From: Okapia johnstoni
Lineage: Eukaryota > Chordata > Mammalia > Artiodactyla > Giraffidae
Direction of reading: 5' to 3'
DNA length: 64,000 nucleotides
NCBI GenBank assembly: GCA_024291935.2
Contig: JAGTYA010000025.1
Span: 8,949,501 to 9,013,500 of the forward strand
Shown: one piece after another, positions 13,223 through 26,153 of the stretch
How the letters are laid out: every line of letters starts with the position of its first letter
Numbering within the stretch: the first letter of the stretch is position 1
Position numbers and translations under genes: made by a program
The notes under the pieces: generated by a model
Databases searched by the model: none
Told to the model about the DNA's origin: nothing
What the model saw: the letters and a program-made list of their open reading frames with translations, nothing else

Positions 13223-13556
13223 TGTTGTTCAGTTGCTCAGTCGTGTCTGACTCTCTGCAATCTCATGGACTGCAGTAGGCCACACTTCCCTGTCCTTTAC
13301 TATCTCCCAGAGTTTGCTCAAATTCATGTCCATTGAGTTGGTGATGCCATCCAACCATCTCACCCTCTATCACCCCCTTCTCCTGCCCTCAATTTTTCCC
13401 AGCATTAGGGTTGTTTCCAGTAAGTCAGCTCTTCGCATCAGGTGGCCAAAGTACTAGAGCTTCAGCAAACGTCCTTCCAGTGAATATTCAGGGTTGATTT
13501 CCTTTAGATTGACTGGTTTGAGCTCCTTGCTGTCTAGGGGCTTTCAAGAGACTTCT
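13223..13556 (-). repeat. BovB LINE 3' end
   Basis: Reverse complement of the BovB C-terminal/3' region: gttcagttgctcagtcgtg, ctgcagtaggccacacttccc, 'gatgccatccaaccatctca', 'ggtggccaaagtactagagc', ending near ctttcaagagacttctt. Several small deletions break the former reading frame. Confidence 0.92.
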
Positions 13557-14279
13557 TCATTTATATAGTGGTTGGTTCTTTAATATTATGGGAAATATCT
13601 TCCAATAGTGGTGGTTAGATAATTAAAAATTATAAAAAGAACATATTCAAAGTATTCATGCTAAAAATTTGTCTCTCTGAATTCCTTTCAGATCTTAGTG
13701 GATCAAGTGGTCTGAAGAACAGGAAATACTATGAAGTCATATCTTTCCAAGTAAAATGCTAGTCATACCAACGATCAACATCTTAAACCAGAAGAGAATA
13801 ACGTGCAGTAAGGCATGACTTTTTCTGTATACACACAGTCAGAAGGTTTGGTCATGAAATAGTGTCAGTAGACCTAAGGACTATCTACTTCTGACTCCAG
13901 TGACGATAGTCTTGAGTCAATTACTTCCCCTTCCTAGGCAGCAGTAAGAGGAAGGTAAGACTACTCTGTCACTTTCATCCCTTGCCTGTCAAGCCAGAAT
14001 AATTTATTCAGTGACATTTCTTCAACCAAAAAACCACTGTGGTTTGATTTCACTGCCTCTTCCAATTGCATCCCATTTCAAGCCCTTCCATACCCCGCCG
14101 CCCCCCGCCAGGCTTCCTAAAGAAGCTGTCCACACTTACTAATGCCATTTCTCTACGCCATATTCCACTTATCGGTCTGTTAACTAGCTTCCTACCTAGT
14201 CTACTGAAATTATATTCCTCAATAAGATTTTTCTGTTTTGCTCACATAATGAGAAAAGAAGTAAATTGAAGGGGTCAGC

Positions 14280-14400
14280 AGAGAATTTAGGTTCAAGACT
14301 TCCATTTGACATTTATAAGCTGTGTATATTTAAACATTTCATCTCACATCACTGAGCACTTTCCTCCTCTGAAAACTGAATAGATTAGATGACAATTTCT
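14280..14400 (+). repeat. MIR SINE
   Basis: Sense MIR-like order: 'gttcaagacttccatttga', 'tgacatttataagctgtg', 'catttcatctcacatcactgagc', 'cctctgaaaactgaatag'. Diverged. Confidence 0.5.
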
Positions 14401-14727
14401 AGGGTCTCCTCCTCTACTAAACCTATAGTTTCATGACTAAATTAAATCAGCCTTCACCTTTTTCTCTTTGCTGTATGACACTAATCACCACTTCACTCCT
14501 CTATTATTTGCTCAAAGCTCTTCCATTCATGACTTCAGGTATTATCTTTACGCTAATATCACCACCAAATTCTCTATTTCCAAACACACTATCTCCCCAC
14601 TTAGCCATTATATCTTTATCAAAGACATAATACACCTAAACTTGTACTTACACCCAAACCAACAAACCCGCCTTCAGCTTGCTCCAAATATCCTGTTTCC
14701 TTAATAATTCAGTTCCTCATCACCCAA

Positions 14728-14992
14728 GGCAATGGCACCCCACTCCAGTACTCTTGCCTGGAAAAACCCATGGACAGAGGAGCCTGGTAGGCTACAGTCC
14801 ATGGGGTCACTAAGAGTCGAACACGACTGAGCGACTTCACTTTCACTTTTCCCTTTCATGCACTGGAGAAGGAAATGGCAGCCCACTCCAGTGTTCTTGC
14901 CTGGAGAATCCTAGGGACGGCGGAGCCTGGTGGGCTGCTGTCTATGGGGTCGCACGGAGTCGGACACAACTGAAGCGACTTAGCAGCAGCAG
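14728..14992 (+). repeat. BOV-A2 SINE (two Bov-A units)
   Basis: Two tandem tRNA-head-less Bov-A monomers. The first has the 'ggtcactaagagtcgaacacg' tail and the link cactttcacttttcccttt. The second ends with agcagcagcagc. A perfect 10-base target-site duplication, catcacccaa, flanks it at 14718-14727 and 14993-15002, so both edges are exact. Confidence 0.96.
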
Positions 14993-15509
14993 CATCACCC
15001 AAAGTCTGGGATTCTATGAAAGTCTGAGTCTTCCTTCTTTCATCTCCTTTTCATTCAATTCTGTTGATCCTTCTTTCTAGACAGCAGATACTCTCCCTTT
15101 TAAAATTTCATCATTCATGGCTGGATTACTCTAAAAGCCTACTACTTGTTTTCTCGGTCCTAGTTTGTTCCCTTTCCCAACCATCCAATATTCTCTTGCA
15201 TTGTCCAATATGGCAGCCACTAACTGCAGGTGGCTTTTAAATTAAGTTTAAAATTCAGTTTCTCGTTCACACCAGTTGCAGTTCAAGGCTCAACAGCCAC
15301 ATGTGGTAGGTGACTATTACACTGGACAGCACAGATACATTCCCTTCCTCACAGAGAGTTCTATTGGAAGGAGCCGTAATCTTAGACAAAACTTCTTAGC
15401 ATACTATTTACATCATGGGTTTTCTTAGTAAATATTTAATAAGAATATGGGATGGATTGCTAACACTTAATCAAACCAGTCTGAAATCTTTATCTGGACA
15501 TCGAAATGT

Positions 15510-15860
15510 TCCAGGCTTGGCTTCATCCAACTTCTTTGCACATTTTCTTTGCCAACACATACTCTGTTCGCCAAACTGTTCCCATTGATCATGTAGGGGA
15601 TAATGCTCATTATCACATTCATTCATTTTTTCATTCAATAAATAAACCATGTGTGAGACACTTACAGATTCCAGGAATACTGCAGAAAAGGAAACAGACA
15701 ATAATCTTCTGGCCGACTCTTTGCTTCCTCTCTGCTCACTGGCTTTCTATCTATCTATCTTTCAAAGCCCATCTTCTTCAAGCTCTCCTAGCTTATCTTC
15801 CCCTCTCAAAGTACTCAGGGCACTAGTACACTGCCCACATTTGGACACAATTAAGTAAAC
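15510..15860 (+). repeat. Possible L2 LINE fragment
   Basis: The segment 'caaagcccatcttcttcaagc' resembles L2 sense text. A CTAT microsatellite (ctatctatctatc) lies at 15746-15758. Weak. Confidence 0.35.
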
Positions 15861-16334
15861 CTTAGTTTTATATTCTTTCATGTTTTATCATCCCAACTAG
15901 AATTCAATCTACTTAAGGAATTTGGCGTTTACTACCAAGAGAGGAGATATTTCTGTGTTAAGATGAATTTAACTAAAATCAAAGAGTTATAAGAGACACT
16001 GAAATCTTATTTTATATACCTACTAAGTAGGACAATAACACTTGTTCTATCTAATTCATAGACTCAAACTAAATAAGAGTGAATAACTTTGGTTTTTCTT
16101 GTTGGCAAGAAGAAATCTCTAGGGAATAGTTATTTATAAAAAAGCTAAAAAATTAAGAGTATGCAAAAGGTTACTTTGCTGTTGCTACATTCAAGGGAAA
16201 TGATGAAACCACTTTTAAAAAGTTACACACTAAGATTTCTGCTCAACCATAAAATACAATGTTCCATGGAATATTACATTCTTAATTCAGGACGGCTATT
16301 TTCTTTCCTTTCATTTTTTTTCAAACAAACGATT

Positions 16335-17830
16335 CATTCATATTTTCAATAAACAGGAACTAGGCATCCCCTATACCCCAGATGCTGAAGATATGTTAAT
16401 AAAATAGACAAACACTCTCCAAGGAATTACATTCTTGAGGTGGGGACAGGGAGGGGGAAAGAGAACAGATAAAGTAATAAATTGTATAGTATATTAGTTA
16501 TTGTACACTAAAAGGTAATAAATGGTAGGAATAAAAAATAAAACAAGGAGACATCCTAATATTTTAGAGTGCTCAGGGAAGGTATCACTAAGAAGATCTG
16601 ACAAGACAACATCTAAGGTAAGACCTGAAAGCAATGACCACATGAGAGATGTGGCTCCCTGGAGGAAGAAGAACCCAGGAGATAGCAGAGTACAATGCAA
16701 AGGTACTGAGGGGGGAGAGTGCTTGGTATGTTCCATGAATAGCTAGAGGGCCAGTGTCAAGGAAATCAACCCTGAATATACATTGGAGGGACTGATGCTG
16801 AAGCTGAAGCTCCAATACTTTGGCCACCTGATGTGAAGAGCTGACTTGTTGGAAAAGACCCTGATGCTGGGAAAGATTGAAGGCAGGAGGAGAAGGTGAC
16901 GACAGAGAATGAGACAGTTGGATGGCATCAGCGACTCATGGACATGAGTTTGAGTGGACTCCGGGAGTTGGTGATGTACAGGAAAGCCCGGCGTGCTGCA
17001 GTCCATGGGGTCACAAAGAGTTGGACACAACTGAGCAACTGAACTGAACTTAGTGCAGTGGGAGAGTTAATGAACAAACAGATTGTGCAGGGCTCTAAAG
17101 ACCACGTACAAGTGAATGACAGAGGAAAACCCTGGGGAGTTTTGATCATATGAATAATATCATATGGCTTAAGTTTTATTAGGATTATTCTGTCTTTTGT
17201 GATAAGAATAAATTCTAGTGGGGCAAAAGTAGATGCTAAAAGACTAGATAGGAGGTTAATGCAGCAATACAGGTAAAAGAGGGTGTCAGCAGAGAGCCGA
17301 TATTGGCAAATTCTAGATATGTTTAAAAGTGAAGTCAAGAGATTTGCTGATAAACTGGGAGTGAGAAAGAGGCATCAAAGGCGACTCAAAGATTTCAGGC
17401 CTGAAGGGTAGAGGTGTTGTTAACTGTGAAGAAGAAGTGCAAGGGAACCAGGGAGGGGAAAGGATACCAGAAGCTTAGCTTTGGACATATTACATTTCAA
17501 ATGTCTGTTAGACATCCTAACGGAGATGTCAAACAGGCAGCTGAATATACAGGTCTGGAATTCAAGGGAAAGATCAGGACTGAGATTATACACTTGGGAA
17601 GGGTCAACATATAATGGTACTTAACACTGTAATACTGGATGAAATCGTCAAGAAAGTAGTCAACTCGACTGAGCCTAGGCTATAGCTACATAATTAAAAG
17701 ATCAGGAAAGGAGACTGACTGGTGAGGACCAGTAAGGTGGAAGAAAAACCAAGAGTATGATATCCTGACAGCCAAGTGAAGAAAGTGTTCACTGAGGACA
17801 GAGCGACTGGCATGCCACACGTTAAAATCA
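16335..17830 (-). repeat. L2 LINE ORF2/3' region, interrupted by BovB
   Basis: One of the longest old elements here. In reverse complement the L2 reverse-transcriptase C-terminal region can be followed: 'aattacattcttgaggtgggg', 'gggaaggtatcactaag', 'gcagggctctaaagaccacg', 'ggaggttaatgcagcaatacagg', 'gcgactcaaagatttcaggcc', 'gctttggacatattacatttc', 'ttagacatcctaacggagatg' and 'caggtctggaattcaaggg'. It is split by a BovB tail at 16758-17050. Not translatable. Confidence 0.75.
16758..17050 (+). repeat. BovB LINE 3' end nested in L2
   Basis: Sense BovB tail: 'ggaaatcaaccctgaatata', 'ggactgatgctgaagctgaag', 'gatggcatcagcgactcatgg', 'gcagtccatggggtcacaaag', ending in gaactgaact. Only 'agtg' is shared at both junctions, so the duplication is unclear. 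Confidence 0.93.
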
Positions 17831-19139
17831 AGATGAGAACTGAGAAGCAAGGACTGGATTTAGCAACACAGAGGTCACACTGGAGGTCTTGGCAAAGCAT
17901 AAGCAGGAAAGTGACACAAGTAAAATGAACAGCCATGCCCGAGTCAAGGTCTCTGTGTTTCGTCTTCAAAGCTATAGGATTAGAGTGGTACTGACAGACA
18001 CAACAATCTCCCTCGCTGCTGAATCCTCCTTTGATTCTCAGGGGAACTATTTTTACTTGAGTAGGACTTGGGAAAAAAGGTAAAAGGGCATTTATTGGGA
18101 ATGTTTGCCACCCTTCCTATGATTTTTCAGGTGGTTGCTCAATACAATCTGATTATCATGAGCTGTGATATGTTATTTCCTCTTTTGTTGGTTGCATTTG
18201 AGAATAGACACAGGAAATATGGAAGGTAGTAGTAGATAGTGCTTCCACTTATCACCTAAAGCGTGAGTATTCCTGACAACTGCAGTGGCAGAAAATGAAA
18301 AGTTGTTTAAAAACTCAGCTAATTTAGATGCCAGAATGGGGAATTCCATTTAGTTTGTCCTTTAAGATAAGCTATTTTATAGTAGCCATTTGCCCTTTCT
18401 CTTAAATTAAAAAATAGGCAAGGTGACTCTGGAAGCCACCAGTATATTCAAACACAAATGTGTTTTTGTGGTTAATACAACAGCTGGAGTAGGTTTATCA
18501 AACCAAGAGACAGCTCAAGAATGAAGTATGAGGGCTTTTTCTCAGTTTAGCCCGACAGAGAGATGTCAGCTCCTAAAAGTCTCCATGTTATAATATCTAA
18601 ATACCTAAATGTATTTGTCCATTGAATAACAGAGGAAGTTTCATTAGGATTCTAGTTTCCAAGTAGTGATGTTTTTATGCAGGAGTCTAAAAGACAAAAT
18701 CTACAGCTTCTTGTATCTCCGAAGTCCAGGAAAAATGCAAACGTAACACAGACAACTTTCCAATAGTCAGTATAGCTCTAGCATTTCTTTTGTGATTACT
18801 TTTTCAAAGGATATAGCACTTATGAAAAGTGGCTATCACCAGTTGACACCGAGCTCTATTTATAAGGTGAAGAGGGAAGAAGGCCTCTATATTCCAACAT
18901 GCAAGCAAACAAAAAAAGACTGAAAGGCATGTCTTCCTGTATACAGACATGAACAAAATAGACTGACATAAACTTTACATAAACTTTATTATAAAGTTTA
19001 CATGATGGGGGTGTGGGGCAGAGTAAGAAAATACAGATGACAATAAATAAACGGGAGGGGAAAAAGAAAAGAAACTCAGAAGGGAAATACGGAGAGCTGG
19101 GGAACAAGTGTGTGTGGGCAGAGTGGGTGGGGAGAGTAA

Positions 19140-19370
19140 TTTTGCTGTTTTAAAGAAAACAGCCAAAGCCTTGCTGAAGAGGCGACCTCTGAGCTGAGAC
19201 TTCAATGATGTACAAGAGCAATCCAAGCAGATGTCTGGAGAAACAGGATCACGGAGGGAAGGAAGAACAAATGCAAAGGATCCAAGGCTGTGTGTGCATT
19301 TGAGAAAACAGCAAGGAAGGGGGTACAGCTTGAGTGGTCTGAGTAAAGGAAAAGAGTAGTAGGTCGTGAG
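19140..19370 (-). repeat. L2 LINE fragment
   Basis: Reverse-complement L2 3' blocks: 'gaagaggcgacctctgagctgagac', 'caagcagatgtctggag', 'aacaaatgcaaaggatccaagg' and 'gagtggtctgagtaaagg'. An open frame of about 146 codons running through it is chance readthrough of repeat. Confidence 0.6.
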
Positions 19371-19970
19371 GTCATTGTTCACCTCCATACACAACCTCCA
19401 TTTACTAAGTTCCAAGTTCTCTCCAAGTCAGAATACACACAGAATTTCTACTCTTTGCCCTACAATTTCTTGAAGTCCCAAGGGTTGGGTGTTATCGCAT
19501 TACAGTGATCAATAACATCATTTTGCAAGATTCGAAACTAAAATAATCACTTACCACTAGACACTGAATAGCTTGGGTCACATTCTCAATTTTCTCCAAA
19601 GAGAAAGTGTTCACTGAAACCAACCTTTATGGCTAGTCTAAGTCTCAACACACAGACACACACAAAAACACTCTGCAACCCAGAGAGAATGGGCAAGTAC
19701 ACTCAGGTGTTGTGTGCATCATTTCAATGTACATTTCATCAAGTGACTAGAAGACCTCATCTCCAGCACCTCTGGCAGTGACCCAAAGCCCCCACCCTAC
19801 TCACATTGTTAGGGTGAGAATGTTAGAGGAGTATGTTAAGACTTTGCAGTTAAAATTCCATACATAATACTAAGTGGAAACATTAAACAACCCATACACA
19901 TTTTTTGGAAGACTGTTTCCTGGATTTACCTATAGAAGTTAAGGAATTTAGGTTGACAACACTGTTCATT

Positions 19971-20185
19971 GGTTGGTTGGTTGTTAGTCACTCAGTCGTA
20001 TCCGACTCTTTGCAAGCCCATGAACTGTAGCCCACCGGGCTCCTCTGGCCACAGGATTCTCCAGGCAAGAATACTGGAGTGGGTTGCCATTTCCTTCTCC
20101 AAGGGATCTTCCCAACCCAGGGATCGAATCCAGGTCTCCCACATTGCAGGCAGATGTTTTACCAGCTGAGCCACAAGGGAAGCCC
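19971..20185 (-). repeat. Bov-tA SINE
   Basis: Complete minus-strand copy ending in the reverse of the tRNA-like head (gcagatgttttaccagctgagcc). A perfect 12-base target-site duplication, acactgttcatt, lies at 19959-19970 and 20186-20197. Confidence 0.97.
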
Positions 20186-20553
20186 ACACTGTTCATTACT
20201 TTGATTAAATTTCCCCACAGAAAATATAAATTCTCGGATTAGATTTTTAAAGGATGTTCACATTAGAACTCATCAAACTAACAGGTATTGAATATGACAT
20301 AGCTCTCCCTCTTAAAACCATACCTGGTAATCTTGCCTGATTCCTAGAATATTTTCCTCCTGTCTTTCCTTCACTAACATCAATGATATGCAAAGGAAGG
20401 GGTTCTCCTGGAGCATGCATCAGAACCGTGAGGTATTTTTCAGGTCACCCCCCAAAGTACTACTATCTTAACCCTAAGTCACATTCTTGGAGTATTAATA
20501 TGTTGGGGCTAAAGGGGAAGGGACAATTGAGAACCACTAATCCAAATTCTTTG

Positions 20554-20755
20554 AAACTGAAAGTTACCACTCAGTTGTGCCTGACTCTTGGCAACCCCAT
20601 GTACTGTAGTCCACCAGATTCCTCTGTCCATGGGATTTCCCAGGCAAGAATACTGGAGTGGGTTGCCATTCACTTCTCCAGGGGATCTTCCCAACCTAGG
20701 GATCGAATCTGGGTCTCCCACATTGCAGGCAGATTCTTTACCGTGTGAGCTACCT
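20554..20755 (-). repeat. Bov-tA SINE
   Basis: Minus-strand copy from 'gttaccactcagttgtgcctg' to 'gcagattctttaccgtgtgagc'. Flanks aaattctttg (20544-20553) and aaatccttta (20756-20765) look like a decayed duplication. Confidence 0.94.
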
Positions 20756-21299
20756 AAATCCTTTAGGTCCAGCTTAAATCTCACTTCCTCTACGGAGCTT
20801 CTCAAGTCCACCTCAGGTTCAAAGGAAGAGTTAGTTTGTAAAAATAAAAAGCTTATTTTAGCTTTTTATCTTTCTTACACTCCCCACCCTAGTTATGATG
20901 AACTTTTCCTTAAGAGAAGTGGGTTTTGTCCAAGAAAAAGGTCTTGAATTCCAATACACCATCATAAGAAGATAAATCTGTTGTGTATAAGGTAAATTTC
21001 CATTATTAAGAAATGTCTGTTTCCACAGAGAAATTTAAAATTTTTTCCTGACAAGGAAGAGGTAGAGGAAATGTTTATCATCTCGGTGCTCAAACTCTAA
21101 CAAGTGTAATTCTCTTGTTATTTTCAAATCTGAATTATCCAGAGTCAGCTAGCATCTAAACTCTAAGCCTATCCATTAAAGTCATAAACTTATTTATTTA
21201 CTTTAGCTAAGAATAACTGTATAAAATTAGATCTCTCCTGGTATACAACTAGATATTTTTTCTGGCATTTGCTATCTAAAGTCATTTTACTTGGGACTA

Positions 21300-21430
21300 T
21301 AAAACAGCTCACAAACAGTTTCACATAATTTTACATCTCTCAGGGATCCCAGATAACACTTTTCAGATGAGGAAAAAGCTTCAGAGAGGTCAAATTACTT
21401 GTCTAAAGTCACATAGCCAGCCACAGTTCA
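21300..21430 (-). repeat. MIR SINE
   Basis: Reverse MIR core with 'cagatgaggaaaaagcttcagag', 'aggtcaaattacttgtctaaag' and 'tcacatagccagccacag'. One of the clearer MIR copies in the window. Confidence 0.75.
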
Positions 21431-22199
21431 CTTAACTTCAGTGAGATACACCTTTGGGATAAATTTTATTAAATTAAAATGAAAGCTATAAAATGTTTAT
21501 TATATGTGTTACCTTTGGATTTTAGACACTGCTGGCTTTAACATGGATTCTTCTCAAAAACTAAATTTCTAATAAAGACACACAAAGCAATCTACTTCTT
21601 ACAAAACACTAGCTGGAAACAGACTGAAATTTAGTAGCAATTTCCTGTGCTACCATAAAGCAAGTTCAATTTTCACTCTTTTCTTATTTAACATGTTTTG
21701 CAGTAGGACTGTTACAGGTCCATATATACAGCAGTGGTTAGCCTCACTAACCCCAGCATGTCCAAAAGGGCAAATTCTTTTAACTTTCTCATGTAAGCCA
21801 AATCAAGAGTATTTTAGTAAGTATTACATACAACTTCTATATACAGATACAACAAGTAAAATGTCTTCTTGCCTTTATATACCATTCCCCAAATGGTATA
21901 TAAATAGTATGGTTTTTAGAATAGTATGGTTAACTTACTCCAAACAGGTTCATCTAAAAAAATTCTAAAGGGTTAGTAACCCTGTACTACAAACTTCTGT
22001 GTTACATGCAAAAGCTATCTTCAACCTGAGAATAACATGGATGGTTGGGATAAAGTTCCAAGCCCAGAAGAATATCATCTTTCAACCATTAACCTTTAAG
22101 TAAACTATTGGCAATGGTTTTCACTGAAGAATAATGAACCTGAAATTCAATTCTACATTTTGATCTTTAAACACATTTAACTCAGACTATTATTTAAGA

Positions 22200-23063
22200 A
22201 AGTGTATGTACATGGTAAATAATTTTTAAAAACCAAGTCTCCTTCCCACCCCCAACCCAAGTTTCCCAGGTCCTCTTCTCAGAGGCACTGTTACCTATCC
22301 AAAGAAAGAGGGTCTATGTGTACCAAAAAAAGGGCGTGTGTGTATGTGTGCCTATTTCAAAATATAGTTTTAAAGAACCATCACTTCTTTTCAAATATAC
22401 TTACAGAATGACAGAATAATGAAAACACCATAATCTTAAACTCTTTAATATAGTGCTTCACAGTTTTCGAAGTGCTTTCAAGGATATCAGCTAATTGATT
22501 TTCAAAACTAACAGTTCTTGGTAAACATGTTTGAACTTCAAAGAATCTGATCGAGTCATTTAATACAGCCATCTCACTTAGGAAAATGATATTCAAGGTG
22601 ACACCAAATGAAAGTTGTGTACTTAAAAAACAAAAAAGCAACACACTCCCAAGGAGGTTTTACTATCTTCTCTTAGTAACATATTCTCGTCTCTCAGATC
22701 TACAGCCAGCAACTTGTTCTTTTTAAAATTTAAACTGGCATCAACATCATGAACACATTTCAGAATTACATAATACACGTATTTTTAAATTAGTTTCTCT
22801 ACTTCAGCCTATTATTGCCAATATATTTGAACAGGAAAGCCATGCTCTATTCCTTATCTATTCCCACCATATCTACAACATATGGAACTGATTTTACTAG
22901 GGGCTCGTTTCATGTAACAGTAGAGCATCATCCATCAGTCTTCTTATGTTGCTTATGTAATGTATCAGAACGATCTTATAATGCTGACAACACTACTATC
23001 CCATTTTTTGCAGCCCACGCCTATACATAAACTACTACTTTGCTGTACCAATATAGTATTTGT
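22200..23063. other. Intronic sequence, mostly unrecognised
   Basis: The first about 140 bases (agaggcactgttacctatcc) vaguely resemble an old L1 3' end. The rest holds nothing I can name. Confidence 0.4.
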
Positions 23064-23178
23064 CATTCAGTTCAGTTCAGTCGCTCAGACGTGTCCGACT
23101 CTTTGTGACCCCATGGACTTCAGCACGCCAGGCCTCCCTGTCCATCACCAACTCCTGGAGTTTACCCAAACTCATGTC
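23064..23178 (-). repeat. BovB LINE 3' tail
   Basis: Short minus-strand BovB terminus with the diagnostic repeated cagttcagttcag, then tcgctcagacgtgtccgac and cagcacgccaggcctccc. Severely 5'-truncated. Confidence 0.92.
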
Positions 23179-23381
23179 GCATTTTAGAAAGGTCAGAACA
23201 TACATGTTCCCATTTTCTTATATATACATAAACAAAGAGTGGAAGGCTAAACAAGAAATTGGTTACCTATGGAAGCAGGGATTTGAAAGAGTTGAAAAGA
23301 CATGGAAGCAAGAGTTCACAATTATATAATTTTTATTTATGAATCACAGAAATGATCATTAAAAAATAAAAGTATATTATT

Positions 23382-23511
23382 CTTACTGAAACAATCATAA
23401 AGTTATTTTCTCAAAGCCTCCTCAGCATTTATCATACTTGCTAAATCTTACTGAAACAATCTTAAAGCTATTTTCTCAAAGCCTCCTCAGTATTTAGCAT
23501 ACCTTCTAAAA
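23382..23511. repeat. 65-bp tandem duplication
   Basis: Two adjacent units (23382-23446 and 23447-23511), each starting cttactgaaacaatc and continuing through tctcaaagcctcctcag, differ at several positions. They do not belong to a repeat family I recognise. Confidence 0.9.
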
Positions 23512-24039
23512 ACCTAAAGTTTCTGAAAAAGAAGGAAAAGACTGATTTTCTATTACCCATGTAAAAGGTTTGGTGGGGCGGGTCAGGGGGGACGACAACA
23601 GAGCCAGAATGAGTTAAAATAAGACTTTCTGAATGTTTAATTCATTGTATTAACATTATTAAACATTATTATAGAAACTCAATAGTAAATTCTTCTCCTT
23701 AATAGATATTTTCAGAAAGGCAATATAGTTTATAACGTTTCATTGTAAGTACATGCAGTTAAGCTTCAATTACATTTAATATGGCCTTATTAAATCAACT
23801 ATTTTACTCAAATCAGTATGTTTCTCTGGCCAAATAACATAACTTTGTAGAAGACACTTACCAAGTTTGACTGACAAACTCACACCCTGTCAAACATTAA
23901 TTTCAGCCCTACGGGGCTGCTCCAAAGAAATTATGGAAGTTATTTCCTCTACTGTTCTCTATGCGCATGGAGAGATCTCACAGACCACGACAGGAGACCA
24001 ATTAATACGCCAGAAATTCAGGGAGGCAGGCAGTGCAGG

Positions 24040-24165
24040 GAAACAGAATGGGCTTGCAGTTAGAATTAAGTTAAACCTGACACACTATCTCTTGGCTGAT
24101 CCTGGGAAAATGAATTTCTCTGAACCTGTTTCTTAAATGGCAAAATGAAGTTGGTATCATCTAAG
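24040..24165 (+). repeat. MIR SINE
   Basis: Sense MIR: 'gaatgggcttgcagtta', 'cctgacacactatctcttgg', 'gggaaaatgaatttctctgaacc' and 'ttaaatggcaaaatgaagttgg'. Confidence 0.65.
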
Positions 24166-25110
24166 CTGAAGTTTTATTAACAGAATTAAATGTAATGTCC
24201 AAATTAGCAAGTTTAAGATTATTTTGGCTGGCTCATGAAGAGGACTTAGGGGAGGAAGAAAAAAGCTTTCCTTAGTATTTTTGAAGTCACAGGTGAGAAA
24301 ACTCTAAAGGAAGAAAATAATCTAAGATGGCAAGGTAAAGGAACTAAGACGGCAAAGAAAAAGAACTTTTCTGAGGCAGGTAACAGGGATCTGGTCAAAG
24401 AGAACAACGGAACATGTCTCTTTAATGACGATTTTTACTTCATTTATTTAATTTACTCCCTCCTTTTTTACTTAGTTCAGACGTCAATATCCATTAGCCT
24501 GGAGGAATCAGGTTAATATTCTAGGGCAAACATCCAGTGTAAGTAAACATGACTATCAAAGGTAAAAAGCATCTAAATTAGATACTGGGTTTGAAATTAC
24601 TGCGAACATGTATCAATCTTTTCTTTCAACAAATTCCCAACAAAATTTGAAGATGATCATCTGAGTATTTCTTGTCAAGATAGGAAATTATTTTTTTAAA
24701 TGAGATCATTTTAAGACAAATCTATATTTGTGGAAGATTATTGCTTATTGGAAAAAACACTTGTTCCTAAAGTTGGAATCATATGAAACTACCATTGTTC
24801 AACTGTTTTTGACCTGCAAATAGCAAATTTCACTTTGAGTGTTCAACGTGTGCTAGAAATACCATGCACTGGGGTACAACAGGGCCTCTGTTTTCAGGTA
24901 ATGTGGGTTTAGCCAAAAAGACAGAATAGAGGCACAGTGCATTCACTGTAGTTTAAAAAAAAAGTTTTTTTGACATAGCCTTTCAGTTTCTCCTCCATAT
25001 TTCAGGGCCATACAGACTGAAACAATTAAGAATATTATTTTTTCAATTCATTATTGCACTTTTTCAATTCATTACTACGTTAAGGACTCTTTATAGAAAA
25101 CAAAATTCCT

Positions 25111-25246
25111 GTCGGTCACCTAGTTTCTTGGTTTTGCTTGTGCTTAGACCCCGGTGTCACCGTGTGGATTACTCAAGCAGGACCAAGAAAAAAATTAGTT
25201 TATAAGTGGTCTCAATTTTTGGAGGTCTTGTGAGATTAAACAAGAC

Positions 25247-25281
<35 letters not shown>
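25111..25281 (+). pseudogene. Probable 5'-truncated retrocopy of an mRNA 3' end
   Basis: About 137 bases end in an attaaa polyadenylation-type hexamer at 25235-25240, about eight bases before a pure 34-A tract (25248-25281). The nine-base motif aaaattcct occurs at 25102-25110 and again overlapping the end of the A tract at 25278-25286, as expected of an L1-machinery insertion. The source transcript was not recognised. It could instead be an unknown short retroposon. Confidence 0.45.
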
Positions 25282-25283
<2 letters not shown>

Positions 25284-26086
25284 CCTTAGATTTGGTCCTG
25301 ACCATCCAGTTTAGGACCCAGGAAGCATGTTAAAATAGAAAGTGATGTTAGTAAAAAGAACTGAAAGAGGTTACCTCTTGTATAATTTGTATATATTTTC
25401 TAGTATATAATTTGTACCTTTTATTTCTTCATGTTATAGAGAAGATGTGCTCCTAGCTCCCCTAAGAATGTTTTTCCCTATAATTCATGGTCAAGAGTAT
25501 AGTACAGAGTGAAATGAATATTAAAAGTTCACAAAATAATTGGGAGAGAAAAACTGATAGCAAAATACCTAGACAGCAGTTATTTCCTAATTAGAAACTT
25601 ATCACCTAGTTTTCAATTGTTTCAAAAATTCTTATGCAGAAATGTCAGTGCTCTGACAATCTACACAACTTCCGATTTTTAGTTGTACTATACATCTGAA
25701 AATACATGGTTCTGGAAGTTCACATGAAGGAGAAACAAAAATGACTCTTTTTTATTGTTAGGGAGAAGTGTTGAGGCTTCCCAGTTTCCTCACCCCCATC
25801 ACACACACACCTGGAATGAGGACAAGGGAAGCAAGGAAAATTTATTTCCGAAAAAGTCCTAGTTCAGCTTGGAGATCCAAGAAAAAAGATGACTTTTAAC
25901 AAAGGGATGGAGGCGAAAGCCTTGCTCCTTTCTGCTTGAATGTACACATCTTACACTGAGGTCAGCTGTGAGGAACTAAAGGTTTCCCCTTAAGATAGTA
26001 ATGCTGTTCAGGATTTAACAATTCTGACTAACCACCAAGGGAAGTGTAGAATACCTACTGATTTACTCTTTGTTTTAGCTTTTGTC

Positions 26087-26153
26087 TGGACAGAGGACCC
26101 TGGCAGGCTATAGTCCATAGGGTCACACAAAGTCAGACACTGAAGTGACTTAG
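26087..26153 (+). repeat. Bov-tA fragment
   Basis: Only the tail half remains: 'ctggacagaggaccctggcagg', 'gtccatagggtcacac' and 'gaagtgacttagc'. Confidence 0.85.

Noticed and set aside
18975..19415. A 146-codon minus-strand frame rich in F, L, P and S
   Set aside because: Overlaps L2-derived sequence and shows no start context, splice signals or domain.
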